NCBI RefSeq assembly: GCF_900660745.1
Contig: NZ_LR215048.1
Coordinates: 806,001 to 870,000, forward strand
Length of the DNA stretch: 64,000 nucleotides
From: Haploplasma axanthum
GTDB taxonomy: Bacteria; Bacillota_I; Bacilli_A; Acholeplasmatales; Acholeplasmataceae
Direction: 5' to 3'
The stretch's first letter is position 1. Every line of letters begins with the position of its first letter. Made by a program: the position numbers and the translations under genes. Under the pieces are notes generated by a model. That model saw only the letters and a program-made list of their open reading frames with translations, did not search any database and was not told the origin of the DNA. Shown in pieces: positions 16,393-25,361 of the stretch.

Positions 16393-19300
16393 ATGCGTAA
16401 ATTATTATCAAAGTTATCGATTTTTATGATAACAATAAGTTTAACATTTTTAGGGTTTTTAGCTATTGCTCCAACCGAGTTACTTGGATTGGAATATACA
16501 GGTATTGGTGAAAAAAGATTTACTTGGGATAGAGAAATATATAACGGAGTAAATCTAAATCATACAATGAGCTATAATGGAAATAAAGATCAAAAAACAT
16601 ATACAATTGAATTTAATCCAAAAACAGCTAATTTGAAGCCAGTTGTTGCATATGGAGGAGATGTAATGTATGGAAATACAATGTCAAGCCTTGTTGCAGC
16701 TGAAGAGGAAAGAGGGAGCCATGTTGTATTTGGAATAAATGGTGATGCTTATGATACTTCTAATGGTGTTTCAAATGGTTTAGTTATTAATGATGGAAAA
16801 CTTATTACAACTTCAAATGCCACATATGGATGGGGTATGTATGAAGATGGAACTGTTAAATATGGGAATGCCAAGTTAGATATAAATGCCTCTATAACTG
16901 GTGGAGAAACATTCTCAATAAAACATGTTAATAAGGAACGTAAATTAGATACAAACGGTGTTTATCTTTTAACAGAAGATTTTAATAGTGTTACAGCTTC
17001 AACGCAAGCAGGTGTTGAAGTAATTTTAAGTGCAGGTGAAGAAGGTTTAAGAATTGGTAACGCATTTAATTTAACAGTTGAAGAAGTTGTTATTGTTAAT
17101 GCAAATACTGAGGGTAACAAAACTGCAATTGAAAAAGGTAAAGTAGTTATTTCTACTCATGAAGCTAGTCCATATTATAAAGCATTAAGTGAACTTTCAA
17201 ATGGAACAAAAATCACGATAAATGCTAATGGAAATAGTGATGAAAGAATTGATTGGTCACAAGTGAAAACAGGAATGGGAATTTTTCATTTATTAATGGA
17301 AAATGGAGAAGCAACTAGACAAATTAATGATCCTGCGGTACATCCAAGAACTTCAATGGGAATAAAGGCTGATGGAACAATCGTTTTAATGCAAAATGAT
17401 GGTAGACAAATTGGTTGGGCAAATGGTTTGTCATTTAAAGATATGGTTGAATATATGAAAGAATTAGGAGTTGTTACGTTATTTAATTTTGATGGTGGTG
17501 GATCATCAACAATTTCTGCTACAATTCCTGGTGGTGATTCAGCAAAAGTTTTGAATAGACCTAGTGATGGTCATGAAAGAGCGAATTCAAATGCGTTACT
17601 TTTCATTGCTACTGAAGATAAAAATGAAAATGATCCAGTTGAAAAACTTCATTTATATGTTGCTGGTGGAACAAACTACGCAAATAAAGCACGTGTATTA
17701 GAAAATGGTAATCTTGATTTTTTAGTTACAGCAACGGATAAAAATTTCTATTCAAAAACAATTGAAAGTAATATTACATATACACTTGAGACAACTGAAG
17801 GTAGTTCAATTGGAACAATTGACGAAACTGGTAGATTTACAGCATCAAGTGGTAAATCAAAGGGAAAAGTTATTGCTAGATATAATAATGATATAGTTGG
17901 TAATTTTGAAATCGAAGTTGTTGATTCAATAAGTAAAATAGAAACAGATTTAACAATTATTTCTGTTGCCCCAGGTCGAACACTTGGATTAGATTTTAGA
18001 GCATATGACGAAGGAATTCCAGTCTTATTATCAAGTCGTGCATTAAGTTTTAGACTTGATCCTGAAAGCTTAGGTAGTGTATCAGAAAATGGAACATTTA
18101 CAGCAACAGAAGGACAAGGAACAGGGAACTTAATTGTTTCATATAAAGAGTATGAATTATCAATTCCAGTTGAAGTTGGTAAAATGCCAATGCAAATTCT
18201 TGATTTTGAAGATAATATCTTTGAAAATGGCTGGAATAAATATTTCACAAATATTCCCAATAATGGTGGTGCAGGTAGCATATCAATAAATAATGATGAA
18301 AGATTTGTAAAACATGGAGATGGATCATTAAGAATAGATTATGATTTCGCAACAAAACCATTAACAGGTACAGTAGCAATTGAAATAGGTGAATCAGGGT
18401 ATACAACATTAGAAGGACAACCAACAGCAATTGGGGCATGGATTTATGGAGATGGAAATGGTGGTTGGTTTAGAATCCAATTAACTGGAGGTAAATATGC
18501 CGGTGATACAAGAATTGATTGGGTAGGTTGGAAATATATTGAAACAGCTATTCCAAAAGATGCGCCATTCCCATATCAAGTTCAAAGAGCAATCAGATTA
18601 TTAGGTACAAGTTCAATAGCCAATAATAAAAAAGGAACAATTTATGTTGATTCAGTAAGAGCAATTTATGATTTTAAAAATGATGATAATGATGCTCCAA
18701 CATATAATGAAGCAAGTGTTTTCCCAAGTGAAGGATCAAAAACTTCAGATATCCAACAACCAATCAGTTTAACAGTATATGACGAAACTGTTGAAGGACA
18801 ACCTAAAACAGGGATAAATACATCAAGAACTGAATTATATATAAATAGTAAAAAAATAACAAACTTAACACAAATTGTTAATCAAGATGGTTCGGTAGAT
18901 ATTTCTTATCAACCAGGAGCACTTGATCAATTAAGACCAGGAAAACAAAATGTGAAAGTAAGAGTTGAAGATAATTTTGGAAATAAAAAGTTTATTGAAT
19001 GGTCATTTATTGTGGAAGGATATGCAGTAGAATTAATTGAAAATGCTCCAAATAAGGATATTATTTATGCTAACGAAGAATTTACTTATGGTATATCATC
19101 TGTTGAATATAAAAAGTTTTCTTCAATTGATTTAGAAATAACATATAACTCAAAAATGTTAGAGTTACTTGACGCCCCAATTATTGATAATAGACTTATA
19201 GTAACAAACCTTGATGTTGATAAGGAAAAAGGAATTATTAAGGCGATAATAATTGGAATGGAAAATATCGAAAAGAACAATGTAGAAAATATCATTGAAT

Positions 19301-21225
19301 TAAAGTTTAAAGCATTAGAAGAAGTAAATGGAACAACAGGAATTAAACCAACAAAAATAACAATTCTTGAAGGTTCAGTAACAACAGATTTAATTTTAAA
19401 TGGTTATGATGTTAAATTAGATTACAAGAATATTCTTTCATATGAAGGACAAACTATCGAAGGAAATACAACATTAAAAGTAGTAAGCGAAGGTAAGTTA
19501 GTTGAAGGAGCAGAATTCTTTGTAACACTTGATGGTGATCAAGTATCATTTGATGGTAGTACAAATGAAAAAGGAGAATTAATTACTGATTTCTTTGGTA
19601 AATATCCAATAGGAACAAAATTCTTAATAAAAGCTATCAAAGATGGATTTATTAGTAATACCGTTACACTTGAAGTATTAGAAAGCTTAGGAACAAATAT
19701 TCCAGAAAAAATTGCTGTAACTGTCGGGGAAAACTTATCGACAAGTGTTGGAATTGGTTGGCAAACATCTCATAATGTTAAAAACGGTCTTGTAGAAGTT
19801 TCATTATCAGAAGATTTAGCAAACAAACAACAATTTACTGCATTATCAAAAACTGTTGTAACAACATTTGGCGGTAATTCAAGAGAATATACATCGTGGG
19901 GTTCATTCATTACAGGTTTAACACCAAACACTAAATACTATTACCGTGTTGGAAATGGATTAGATAATGAATGGTCAGAGATTCATAGCTTCAAAACAGC
20001 AGTTGAAAAAGGGGATATGGATGTTGCATTTTATGGTGATATTCAAGGTGGATATAGCAACTTCCCTAACATAGTTAAAAGATTAAATGATTTATACCCA
20101 AATATCGAATTTAGTATTTTAGCTGGAGATGTTGCAGATAACTCACATATTTACCAAGAGTGGACTGACATTGATAAATATACAAAAGAATATTTCAATA
20201 ATAATGTTTGGATGGCAACAGTTGGTAATCATGACGTTTATGATGATGCACAAGCATTTACTGGTTATTTTTACGGTCCAAGTAATGGAACAACAGGACA
20301 ACTAGGTGCACGTAATTACTATTTTGAAGTTGGAGATGCGGTATTCTTTAACTTTGATACAGAAGCAGGTTATGGATCTTATGATCCAGGTTATAAGAAA
20401 CAAATTGCTTTATTTGATGAAGTTATGTCAAAAACAACAAAAACATTTAAGATTGTTATAATGCATAGAAGTGCATACCCATTAAATTATAATGAATCAG
20501 AAATACGTGCATTATCACCTGTTTTTGAAAGAAATAACATTGATATAGTTTTAAGTGGTCATGATCATATTTATAGCCGTACATCAATGTTTGAAAATGA
20601 ACGTGTAACAACACAAAGTGGTGTAACTTATGTAGTTGGTGGAAGTGCATCTGGTTCAAAATATTATGATGGTGATAATACAAGACCATGGGTTGATAAA
20701 GTTTATGATAATAATAATCCTGTATTCACAGTTTTAAAATTTAGAGATGGAAATAGAATAGAATTTATTGCGTATGCAGTAGAAAATGGTGAAAATGTTG
20801 TTGTTGATGAATTTGTAATTAGCAAACAAAATATTAATGTTGATGCAAGCAATGCTAACTATGAAGGTGATTACGCAATTAAGACTGGAGAAAATCATAC
20901 ATTTAAAATTACTCCAAAAGTAGGATATAGAATCTCGAAAGTTTTAGTTAATGGAAAAGAATTAAATCAAGAAAACGATATATATAGAGTTTCTAATGTT
21001 CAAGAAAACTTGAATATTGAAGTAATAACAGAAGAAATAAAAACTAGTATTTATGATGTTAATCAAGATGGAGTTATTGATTTAAATGATGCCAAAGCAA
21101 TTCTAAAACATTTGACAGGAAAAGAATTATTAAGCAATGAAATAATAGAATATCTTAAATCAGAAAATAAAGAATTAAGCTTATCATTAGTTAGAGAAAT
21201 TTTAGAAGTATTAGGAGATAAATAA
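16393..21225 (+). CDS. Giant secreted protein: phosphodiester glycosidase plus purple-acid-phosphatase-like domain, with cohesin- and dockerin-like modules
   Basis: A 1610-residue exported protein. After a signal peptide (residues 1-33) comes a NAGPA-type phosphodiester glycosidase domain (about 60-410; HPRTSMGIKADG, LFNFDGGGSST). Ig-like and carbohydrate-binding-like segments follow (415-875), then a cohesin-like beta-domain (875-1005). Next is an FN3-like plus metallophosphatase unit of purple acid phosphatase type (1103-1415; YGDIQGG, LAGDVAD, GNHDVYD, MHRSAYP, GHDHIYS). The C-terminus (1552-1610) contains DVNQDGVIDLNDAKAIL, a dockerin-like calcium loop. It probably removes sugar-phosphate or phosphate groups from surface glycans. 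A ribosome site AGAAGGGAA supports ATG 16393. The lipoprotein gene follows one base later. Confidence 0.87.
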   Translation: MRKLLSKLSIFMITISLTFLGFLAIAPTELLGLEYTGIGEKRFTWDREIYNGVNLNHTMSYNGNKDQKTYTIEFNPKTANLKPVVAYGGDVMYGNTMSSLVAAEEERGSHVVFGINGDAYDTSNGVSNGLVINDGKLITTSNATYGWGMYEDGTVKYGNAKLDINASITGGETFSIKHVNKERKLDTNGVYLLTEDFNSVTASTQAGVEVILSAGEEGLRIGNAFNLTVEEVVIVNANTEGNKTAIEKGKVVISTHEASPYYKALSELSNGTKITINANGNSDERIDWSQVKTGMGIFHLLMENGEATRQINDPAVHPRTSMGIKADGTIVLMQNDGRQIGWANGLSFKDMVEYMKELGVVTLFNFDGGGSSTISATIPGGDSAKVLNRPSDGHERANSNALLFIATEDKNENDPVEKLHLYVAGGTNYANKARVLENGNLDFLVTATDKNFYSKTIESNITYTLETTEGSSIGTIDETGRFTASSGKSKGKVIARYNNDIVGNFEIEVVDSISKIETDLTIISVAPGRTLGLDFRAYDEGIPVLLSSRALSFRLDPESLGSVSENGTFTATEGQGTGNLIVSYKEYELSIPVEVGKMPMQILDFEDNIFENGWNKYFTNIPNNGGAGSISINNDERFVKHGDGSLRIDYDFATKPLTGTVAIEIGESGYTTLEGQPTAIGAWIYGDGNGGWFRIQLTGGKYAGDTRIDWVGWKYIETAIPKDAPFPYQVQRAIRLLGTSSIANNKKGTIYVDSVRAIYDFKNDDNDAPTYNEASVFPSEGSKTSDIQQPISLTVYDETVEGQPKTGINTSRTELYINSKKITNLTQIVNQDGSVDISYQPGALDQLRPGKQNVKVRVEDNFGNKKFIEWSFIVEGYAVELIENAPNKDIIYANEEFTYGISSVEYKKFSSIDLEITYNSKMLELLDAPIIDNRLIVTNLDVDKEKGIIKAIIIGMENIEKNNVENIIELKFKALEEVNGTTGIKPTKITILEGSVTTDLILNGYDVKLDYKNILSYEGQTIEGNTTLKVVSEGKLVEGAEFFVTLDGDQVSFDGSTNEKGELITDFFGKYPIGTKFLIKAIKDGFISNTVTLEVLESLGTNIPEKIAVTVGENLSTSVGIGWQTSHNVKNGLVEVSLSEDLANKQQFTALSKTVVTTFGGNSREYTSWGSFITGLTPNTKYYYRVGNGLDNEWSEIHSFKTAVEKGDMDVAFYGDIQGGYSNFPNIVKRLNDLYPNIEFSILAGDVADNSHIYQEWTDIDKYTKEYFNNNVWMATVGNHDVYDDAQAFTGYFYGPSNGTTGQLGARNYYFEVGDAVFFNFDTEAGYGSYDPGYKKQIALFDEVMSKTTKTFKIVIMHRSAYPLNYNESEIRALSPVFERNNIDIVLSGHDHIYSRTSMFENERVTTQSGVTYVVGGSASGSKYYDGDNTRPWVDKVYDNNNPVFTVLKFRDGNRIEFIAYAVENGENVVVDEFVISKQNINVDASNANYEGDYAIKTGENHTFKITPKVGYRISKVLVNGKELNQENDIYRVSNVQENLNIEVITEEIKTSIYDVNQDGVIDLNDAKAILKHLTGKELLSNEIIEYLKSENKELSLSLVREILEVLGDK

Positions 21226-21226
21226 C

Positions 21227-22096
21227 ATGAAAAACATTAAAATGGTCACAAAAACAATTTTTATATTAACATTATTACTAGTACTTGTAGCATGTGGAAA
21301 AAAAGTTGACAATGAAAAACCAGTAATCTTAGGAACAAGAGATTTCAATGTCTTAGTTGGTGATGCAAAACCAAACTATTTAGAAAACATTACTGTAACT
21401 GATAATATTGATAAAGATTTAAAAGTTAGTGTGGATGATTCACAAGTTGATTTAACAAAAGAAGGATCTTATGATTTAGTTTATACTGTAAAAGATACTG
21501 CAGGAAATGAAACTAAAGTAATCGTTAAAGTGATTGTTAATAAACTGGTTGTTAAATTAGATGCTCCAGTTATAACAATAAAGAACGGAATTATTAGTTG
21601 GAATAAGATTCAAAATGCTACTTCGTATAATGTTAAGATTAATAATGAAGTTAAATCAGTAAGTATTGAACAATTTGACTTAAACGGATTAGAAAATAAA
21701 GATAAGTTAAACATCAGTGTTCAAGCGGTATCAAATAATAGTAGTTTTGAAGGAAGCGAATATAGTAACCTTGTTACAACAAATGTAGCAAATAATGCTT
21801 CAGTGATTGATAATGAAATCCACATTCAATCAAATGAAGAAATATTAGGTGTTATTATAAAGTTTACATCAGATAAAACAATCGAAGAATCAATGATCAC
21901 TTTTTCAAAGATTCTTCCAAGTGATTGGATATATGATATTAATGTTAAAGATAATGAAGTTGTTATTGCAACAACAGGATTATCAAAAATAAAAGTAGAA
22001 TTATTCCACTCATTTATTGTTGTTGAAGAAGGAACTTTTATAACACTTAATGAAGTAAGTATTGATACTGTTACAGGAACAAAGAAAATTAAATAA
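21227..22096 (+). CDS. Surface lipoprotein with Ig-like domains
   Basis: A 289-residue lipoprotein: a hydrophobic signal ends in the lipobox LVAC with the lipid-anchored Cys at about residue 23. An Ig-like domain follows (DNEKPVILG to VIVNK, about 30-105; DLTKEGSYDLVYTVKDTAGN is the classic bacterial Ig pattern). Next is an FN3-like segment (110-185), then a C-terminal beta region (195-285) with weak cohesin resemblance (EEILGVIIKFTSDK). It starts directly after the giant enzyme and probably anchors or displays it at the membrane; that role is inference. Confidence 0.75.
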   Translation: MKNIKMVTKTIFILTLLLVLVACGKKVDNEKPVILGTRDFNVLVGDAKPNYLENITVTDNIDKDLKVSVDDSQVDLTKEGSYDLVYTVKDTAGNETKVIVKVIVNKLVVKLDAPVITIKNGIISWNKIQNATSYNVKINNEVKSVSIEQFDLNGLENKDKLNISVQAVSNNSSFEGSEYSNLVTTNVANNASVIDNEIHIQSNEEILGVIIKFTSDKTIEESMITFSKILPSDWIYDINVKDNEVVIATTGLSKIKVELFHSFIVVEEGTFITLNEVSIDTVTGTKKIK

Positions 22097-22102
22097 AAAG
22101 GT

Positions 22103-22129
22103 AAAGGCTTGTAAAAGCCTTTATTTTTT
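22103..22129 (+). terminator. Intrinsic terminator after the Ig-like lipoprotein
   Basis: Perfect AAAGGCTT/AAGCCTTT arms with a GTAA loop and T-rich tail. IS110 copy B begins directly at the end of the T tract. Confidence 0.8.
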
Positions 22130-22231
22130 AATGAGACTAACTATCAGAAGTCAAGAGATTTGAAGTATTAAACAAGAAAAAACCTCAATCAAGGTTAAAT
22201 TAAAAATATGAAGAGTATAATCAGCTACATA

Positions 22232-23407
22232 TTATACTAACTTGTTTGTATCAAACGAGACTTTATTAGTTTCAATGTGATAAATTATTCGGATTAATTT
22301 CCTAGAGATATTGACTAAAATAACCTTATGATGTTTACCTTGATTTCGTTTTAAGTGATAATAGTCATTTATTTGTGGAATATACTGTAATGAGTAGAAA
22401 GCATACATGTAAAGATATTTACGTAGTAGTGAAGAACCACGTTTAACAATTTTTCCGAATCTTTCAGTTGTACCAGATTGACTAATCTTGACATCTAGTC
22501 CGGCATAAGCAGTTAGTTGACCAGGATTAGAAAAACGAGTAATATCTCCAATTTCAGCATAAATAGCTGCTGCAGCGATGATGCTGATAGAGGGGATTGT
22601 GTGAATCAAGGAATCTGTTTTAAAGTAAAGATTTTCAATTTCCGTATCAAGAACCTCAATTATTCTAACTAATTCAGAATAATGATTGATGATGGTAGTA
22701 ATTAGTAAATCATATATTTTACTTGAAGTACCAATTGATTCTTTGGCCAAAGATTTTAGTTTTGAAAACTTTGGATATGTGAATTTGCCCCTTGAAAGTT
22801 TGCGTAATTTATCAAAGTGGGTCATATTTAAATTAGATATCTTCTCTTTGTTTTTATAGGTTTTTAATATATATAAAGGTGTTTTACCCATTAAATTATT
22901 GAAAAAACCTTTAAACTCAGGAAAAGACTTATCTAAAACATTTGTTAGACGAACTAATTGTTTAGAACGCATTTGTAAATAAGTGTCTCGTTGTCTAACT
23001 AATTCTTTTAATTCATTTTTATGGTAAAATTTACTATGTAAGGTTTTGTAGTCAAACTGGCCTAACATGGAAGCTATTAGTTTAGCATCAATTTTATCAG
23101 TCTTAGTCCTTCTTAACGTAGTAGCCTTGGAAAACTGACTTGTTAATTGAGGATTAAACTCTAAATAAGTATAACCTAATTTAGATAAAAATGATTTCAA
23201 ATTGATTCCATAATGCCCAGTTGACTCAAAACCTATTTTTATTAGACTTGGATCACTTAAAGCACTTAGCTCATTTTTGAGATTTTGGAATCCATCATAA
23301 TCGTTCGTGAATGTGAACGAATTAATTTTAACACCTGCATCAGTAGCTATGAAGCAGTCGTGTTTGAATTTTGAGATATCTATTCCAACATGGAACATGA
23401 TACTCAC
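22232..23407 (-). CDS. IS110-family transposase (DEDD recombinase)
   Basis: A complete 391-residue transposase. The N-terminal RuvC-like DEDD domain starts FHVGIDISKFKHD and contains KTDKIDAKLIA. The C-terminal Tnp-20 domain contains IPSISIIAAAAIYAEIG and the serine-bearing LTAYAGLDVKISQSG. These enzymes recombine DNA through both domains, guided by a bridge RNA in characterised members. A strong AGGAGGTGAG ribosome site precedes the ATG. It is the undisrupted counterpart of 6672-10238 and could still be active. Confidence 0.93.
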   Translation of the reverse strand: MSIMFHVGIDISKFKHDCFIATDAGVKINSFTFTNDYDGFQNLKNELSALSDPSLIKIGFESTGHYGINLKSFLSKLGYTYLEFNPQLTSQFSKATTLRRTKTDKIDAKLIASMLGQFDYKTLHSKFYHKNELKELVRQRDTYLQMRSKQLVRLTNVLDKSFPEFKGFFNNLMGKTPLYILKTYKNKEKISNLNMTHFDKLRKLSRGKFTYPKFSKLKSLAKESIGTSSKIYDLLITTIINHYSELVRIIEVLDTEIENLYFKTDSLIHTIPSISIIAAAAIYAEIGDITRFSNPGQLTAYAGLDVKISQSGTTERFGKIVKRGSSLLRKYLYMYAFYSLQYIPQINDYYHLKRNQGKHHKVILVNISRKLIRIIYHIETNKVSFDTNKLV

Positions 23408-23647
23408 CTCCTAATGATTTGGCGCAGGGTTTAACGAATCTCTTATTTCTTTAACCTTGTGATAAAGCGTCTAGCGCTAACTAACTAATTGAAAGTTAAA
23501 AATAAGAGCCGTAGTAGTTGCCTCATGTAAACGTCAAGCGTTAATAAAATGAAAAAAATCCACGGCGCCTTAAATATATTATAGTAGAAAATAAAGAAAG
23601 GATGTATACTCGATTCACCACTATAATCATAAATCGAGTATACAAGG
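23408..23647 (-). ncRNA. IS110 copy B noncoding end, candidate bridge-RNA region
   Basis: The 240 bases between the transposase start and the element end carry a minus-strand TATAAT, several short GC-containing complementary blocks (GGCGCC, AGCGTCTAGCGCT) and the 12-bp inverted repeat at the outer edge. The size and position upstream of the transposase match where IS110-group bridge RNAs are encoded. Loop and guide sequences were not resolved by eye. Confidence 0.45.
23603..23644. repeat. Perfect 12-bp inverted repeat at the IS110 outer end
   Basis: TGTATACTCGAT at 23603-23614 is exactly complementary to ATCGAGTATACA at 23633-23644, with an 18-base spacer. The same structure occurs in copy A at about 10434-10475. 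Confidence 0.85.
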
Positions 23648-23653
23648 TGTAAA

Positions 23654-25261
23654 ATGAAAAAAACAATAATAGTTATTTTAGTAATACTTAGTTTTATTAC
23701 TAGTTTCAAATTAAATGCAGAAAATGAATCTAATAATAAAGAATTTAAAGGTGTATGGGTATCAACAGTATATCAATTAGATTATCCATCAACATATACG
23801 ACTAATTCTGAAAAATTAAAAGAAGATGCGATTGAAGTCATTAAAAAAAGTTATGAGTTAGGATTCAATGCAATAATTCTCCAAGTAAGACCAAGTGCAG
23901 ATGCTATTTATAAATCAGCATATTTTCCATATAGCAAATATATTACAGGAACTCAAGGATTAGCACCAAATGATAACTTTGATATTTTAGACTTCTACAT
24001 TAAAGAATCCCATAAATATGGTATGGAATTACACGCATGGATTAATCCATATCGAATAACAATGAGCAAAAACGATAAACTAGCTGAAAATCATATTGCT
24101 TTAATAAGACCTGATTGGACTGTTTTATTTGAAGATAAATTATTCTTTAATCCAGGAATTAAAAAGGTTCGTGATTATATAATTGATGGAGTAGAAGAAA
24201 TTGTTAGAAACTATGATGTTGATGGAATTCATTTTGATGATTATTTCTATCCAGGAAAAGAATTTAATGATCAAAAAGAATATTTAAGTAATAATCCAAA
24301 TAATCTAACTCTTGATAGTTGGAGAAGAGAGAATAATAATGATTTAATAAAAAGAACTAATGAAGCGATAAAAACAATTAATGAAAAAGTAGTTTTTGGA
24401 GTTAGTCCTTCAGGTATATGGGCTAACAAAGGTAATAATAGTTTAGGAAGTGAAACAAGAGGCAGTGAATCATATTATAACTTATATGCTGATACAAGAA
24501 AATGGGTTATTGAAGAATGGTTAGATTATATAGCACCACAAGTATATTGGAAGATTGGATATACGATTGCTGATTATGAAATTATTGCTAAATGGTGGAA
24601 TAATGTTGTTCAAAATACAAAAGTTAATTTATATATTGGAATAGCAATATATAGATTGTTTGATAATAGTGAATGGGAAGTAGAAGAAATATCCAAGCAA
24701 TTATCATTAAACAAACAAATAGAAAATATTAAAGGACATATTTTGTTTAGATATAAAAATTTAATTGGTAATGATAACAAAACAAAGAAATTAGTTGAAC
24801 TATTAAAGAACGAACAACCAGTTAATCTACCAACAGTAAGTAATCTGAATATTGAAGGTAATCTAATAACAGATGAAGTAGTCAATGCAAAATATGATTT
24901 TAACGATAATAATACCGATAAAAGCACAATCCTTTGGTATGCAGATGATCTTGTAATTGGTAGTGGAAGAACATTGTTGCTAGATAAAAAACATCTTAAT
25001 AAGACTATATATTTTATAGTTACACCTAAAACAGCGTTTAGTGTTGGTGAAAAAATAAAATCAAATAGCATAACTATTGAACTTAGATATGATTTAACAT
25101 CTGATAATAATATTGATGAAAATGATTATATCGAAATCTTAAAATTAATAATAGGTAAAAAAATATTAAGTGATCATCATTTAAAACTTTTAGGAGTAAA
25201 TAAAGAAGAGGAAATAAGCTTAGAATTAATTAGAAGGATATGGAATCAATCTTTTAAATAA
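23654..25261 (+). CDS. Secreted GHL10-family glycoside hydrolase-like protein with dockerin-like tail
   Basis: A 535-residue exported protein with a signal peptide (residues 1-22). The main domain (25-330) matches the glycosyl hydrolase-like GHL10/YngK family: EFKGVWVSTVYQLDYPS, ILQVRPSADAIYKS, HAWINPYRIT, DGIHFDDYFYP and FGVSPSGIWANK. An Ig/FN3-like segment lies at about 390-470. The C-terminus contains DLTSDNNIDENDYIEILKL, a dockerin-type calcium loop similar to that of the 1610-residue enzyme. The likely ribosome site AAGGTG straddles the end of IS110 copy B. It was probably part of the same surface-glycan cluster before the insertion. Confidence 0.83.
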   Translation: MKKTIIVILVILSFITSFKLNAENESNNKEFKGVWVSTVYQLDYPSTYTTNSEKLKEDAIEVIKKSYELGFNAIILQVRPSADAIYKSAYFPYSKYITGTQGLAPNDNFDILDFYIKESHKYGMELHAWINPYRITMSKNDKLAENHIALIRPDWTVLFEDKLFFNPGIKKVRDYIIDGVEEIVRNYDVDGIHFDDYFYPGKEFNDQKEYLSNNPNNLTLDSWRRENNNDLIKRTNEAIKTINEKVVFGVSPSGIWANKGNNSLGSETRGSESYYNLYADTRKWVIEEWLDYIAPQVYWKIGYTIADYEIIAKWWNNVVQNTKVNLYIGIAIYRLFDNSEWEVEEISKQLSLNKQIENIKGHILFRYKNLIGNDNKTKKLVELLKNEQPVNLPTVSNLNIEGNLITDEVVNAKYDFNDNNTDKSTILWYADDLVIGSGRTLLLDKKHLNKTIYFIVTPKTAFSVGEKIKSNSITIELRYDLTSDNNIDENDYIEILKLIIGKKILSDHHLKLLGVNKEEEISLELIRRIWNQSFK

Positions 25262-25361
25262 AACTATATAACAAATTACTTTCAAAAAACTGTGCCTATA
25301 TTTTGAAGTATAAAACATTAAGTGCTACAATATATCTATATACATGAAAAGAGGGAAAGTA

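Larger units (their letters stand above)
22130..23647 (-). mobile_element. IS110-family element, copy B (intact)
   Basis: A 1518-bp element whose ends are fixed by comparison with copy A: both copies share sequence from AATGAGACTAAC to TATACAAGG and diverge outside. It has one transposase gene, a 102-bp downstream end and a 240-bp upstream noncoding end. No flanking target duplication longer than a couple of bases is seen, as is usual for this family. Near-identity with copy A indicates recent movement. Confidence 0.9.

Noticed and set aside
20456..20689. His-rich minus-strand ORF opposite the phosphatase domain
   Set aside because: It is the reverse complement of codons in the giant enzyme and has no signals of its own.
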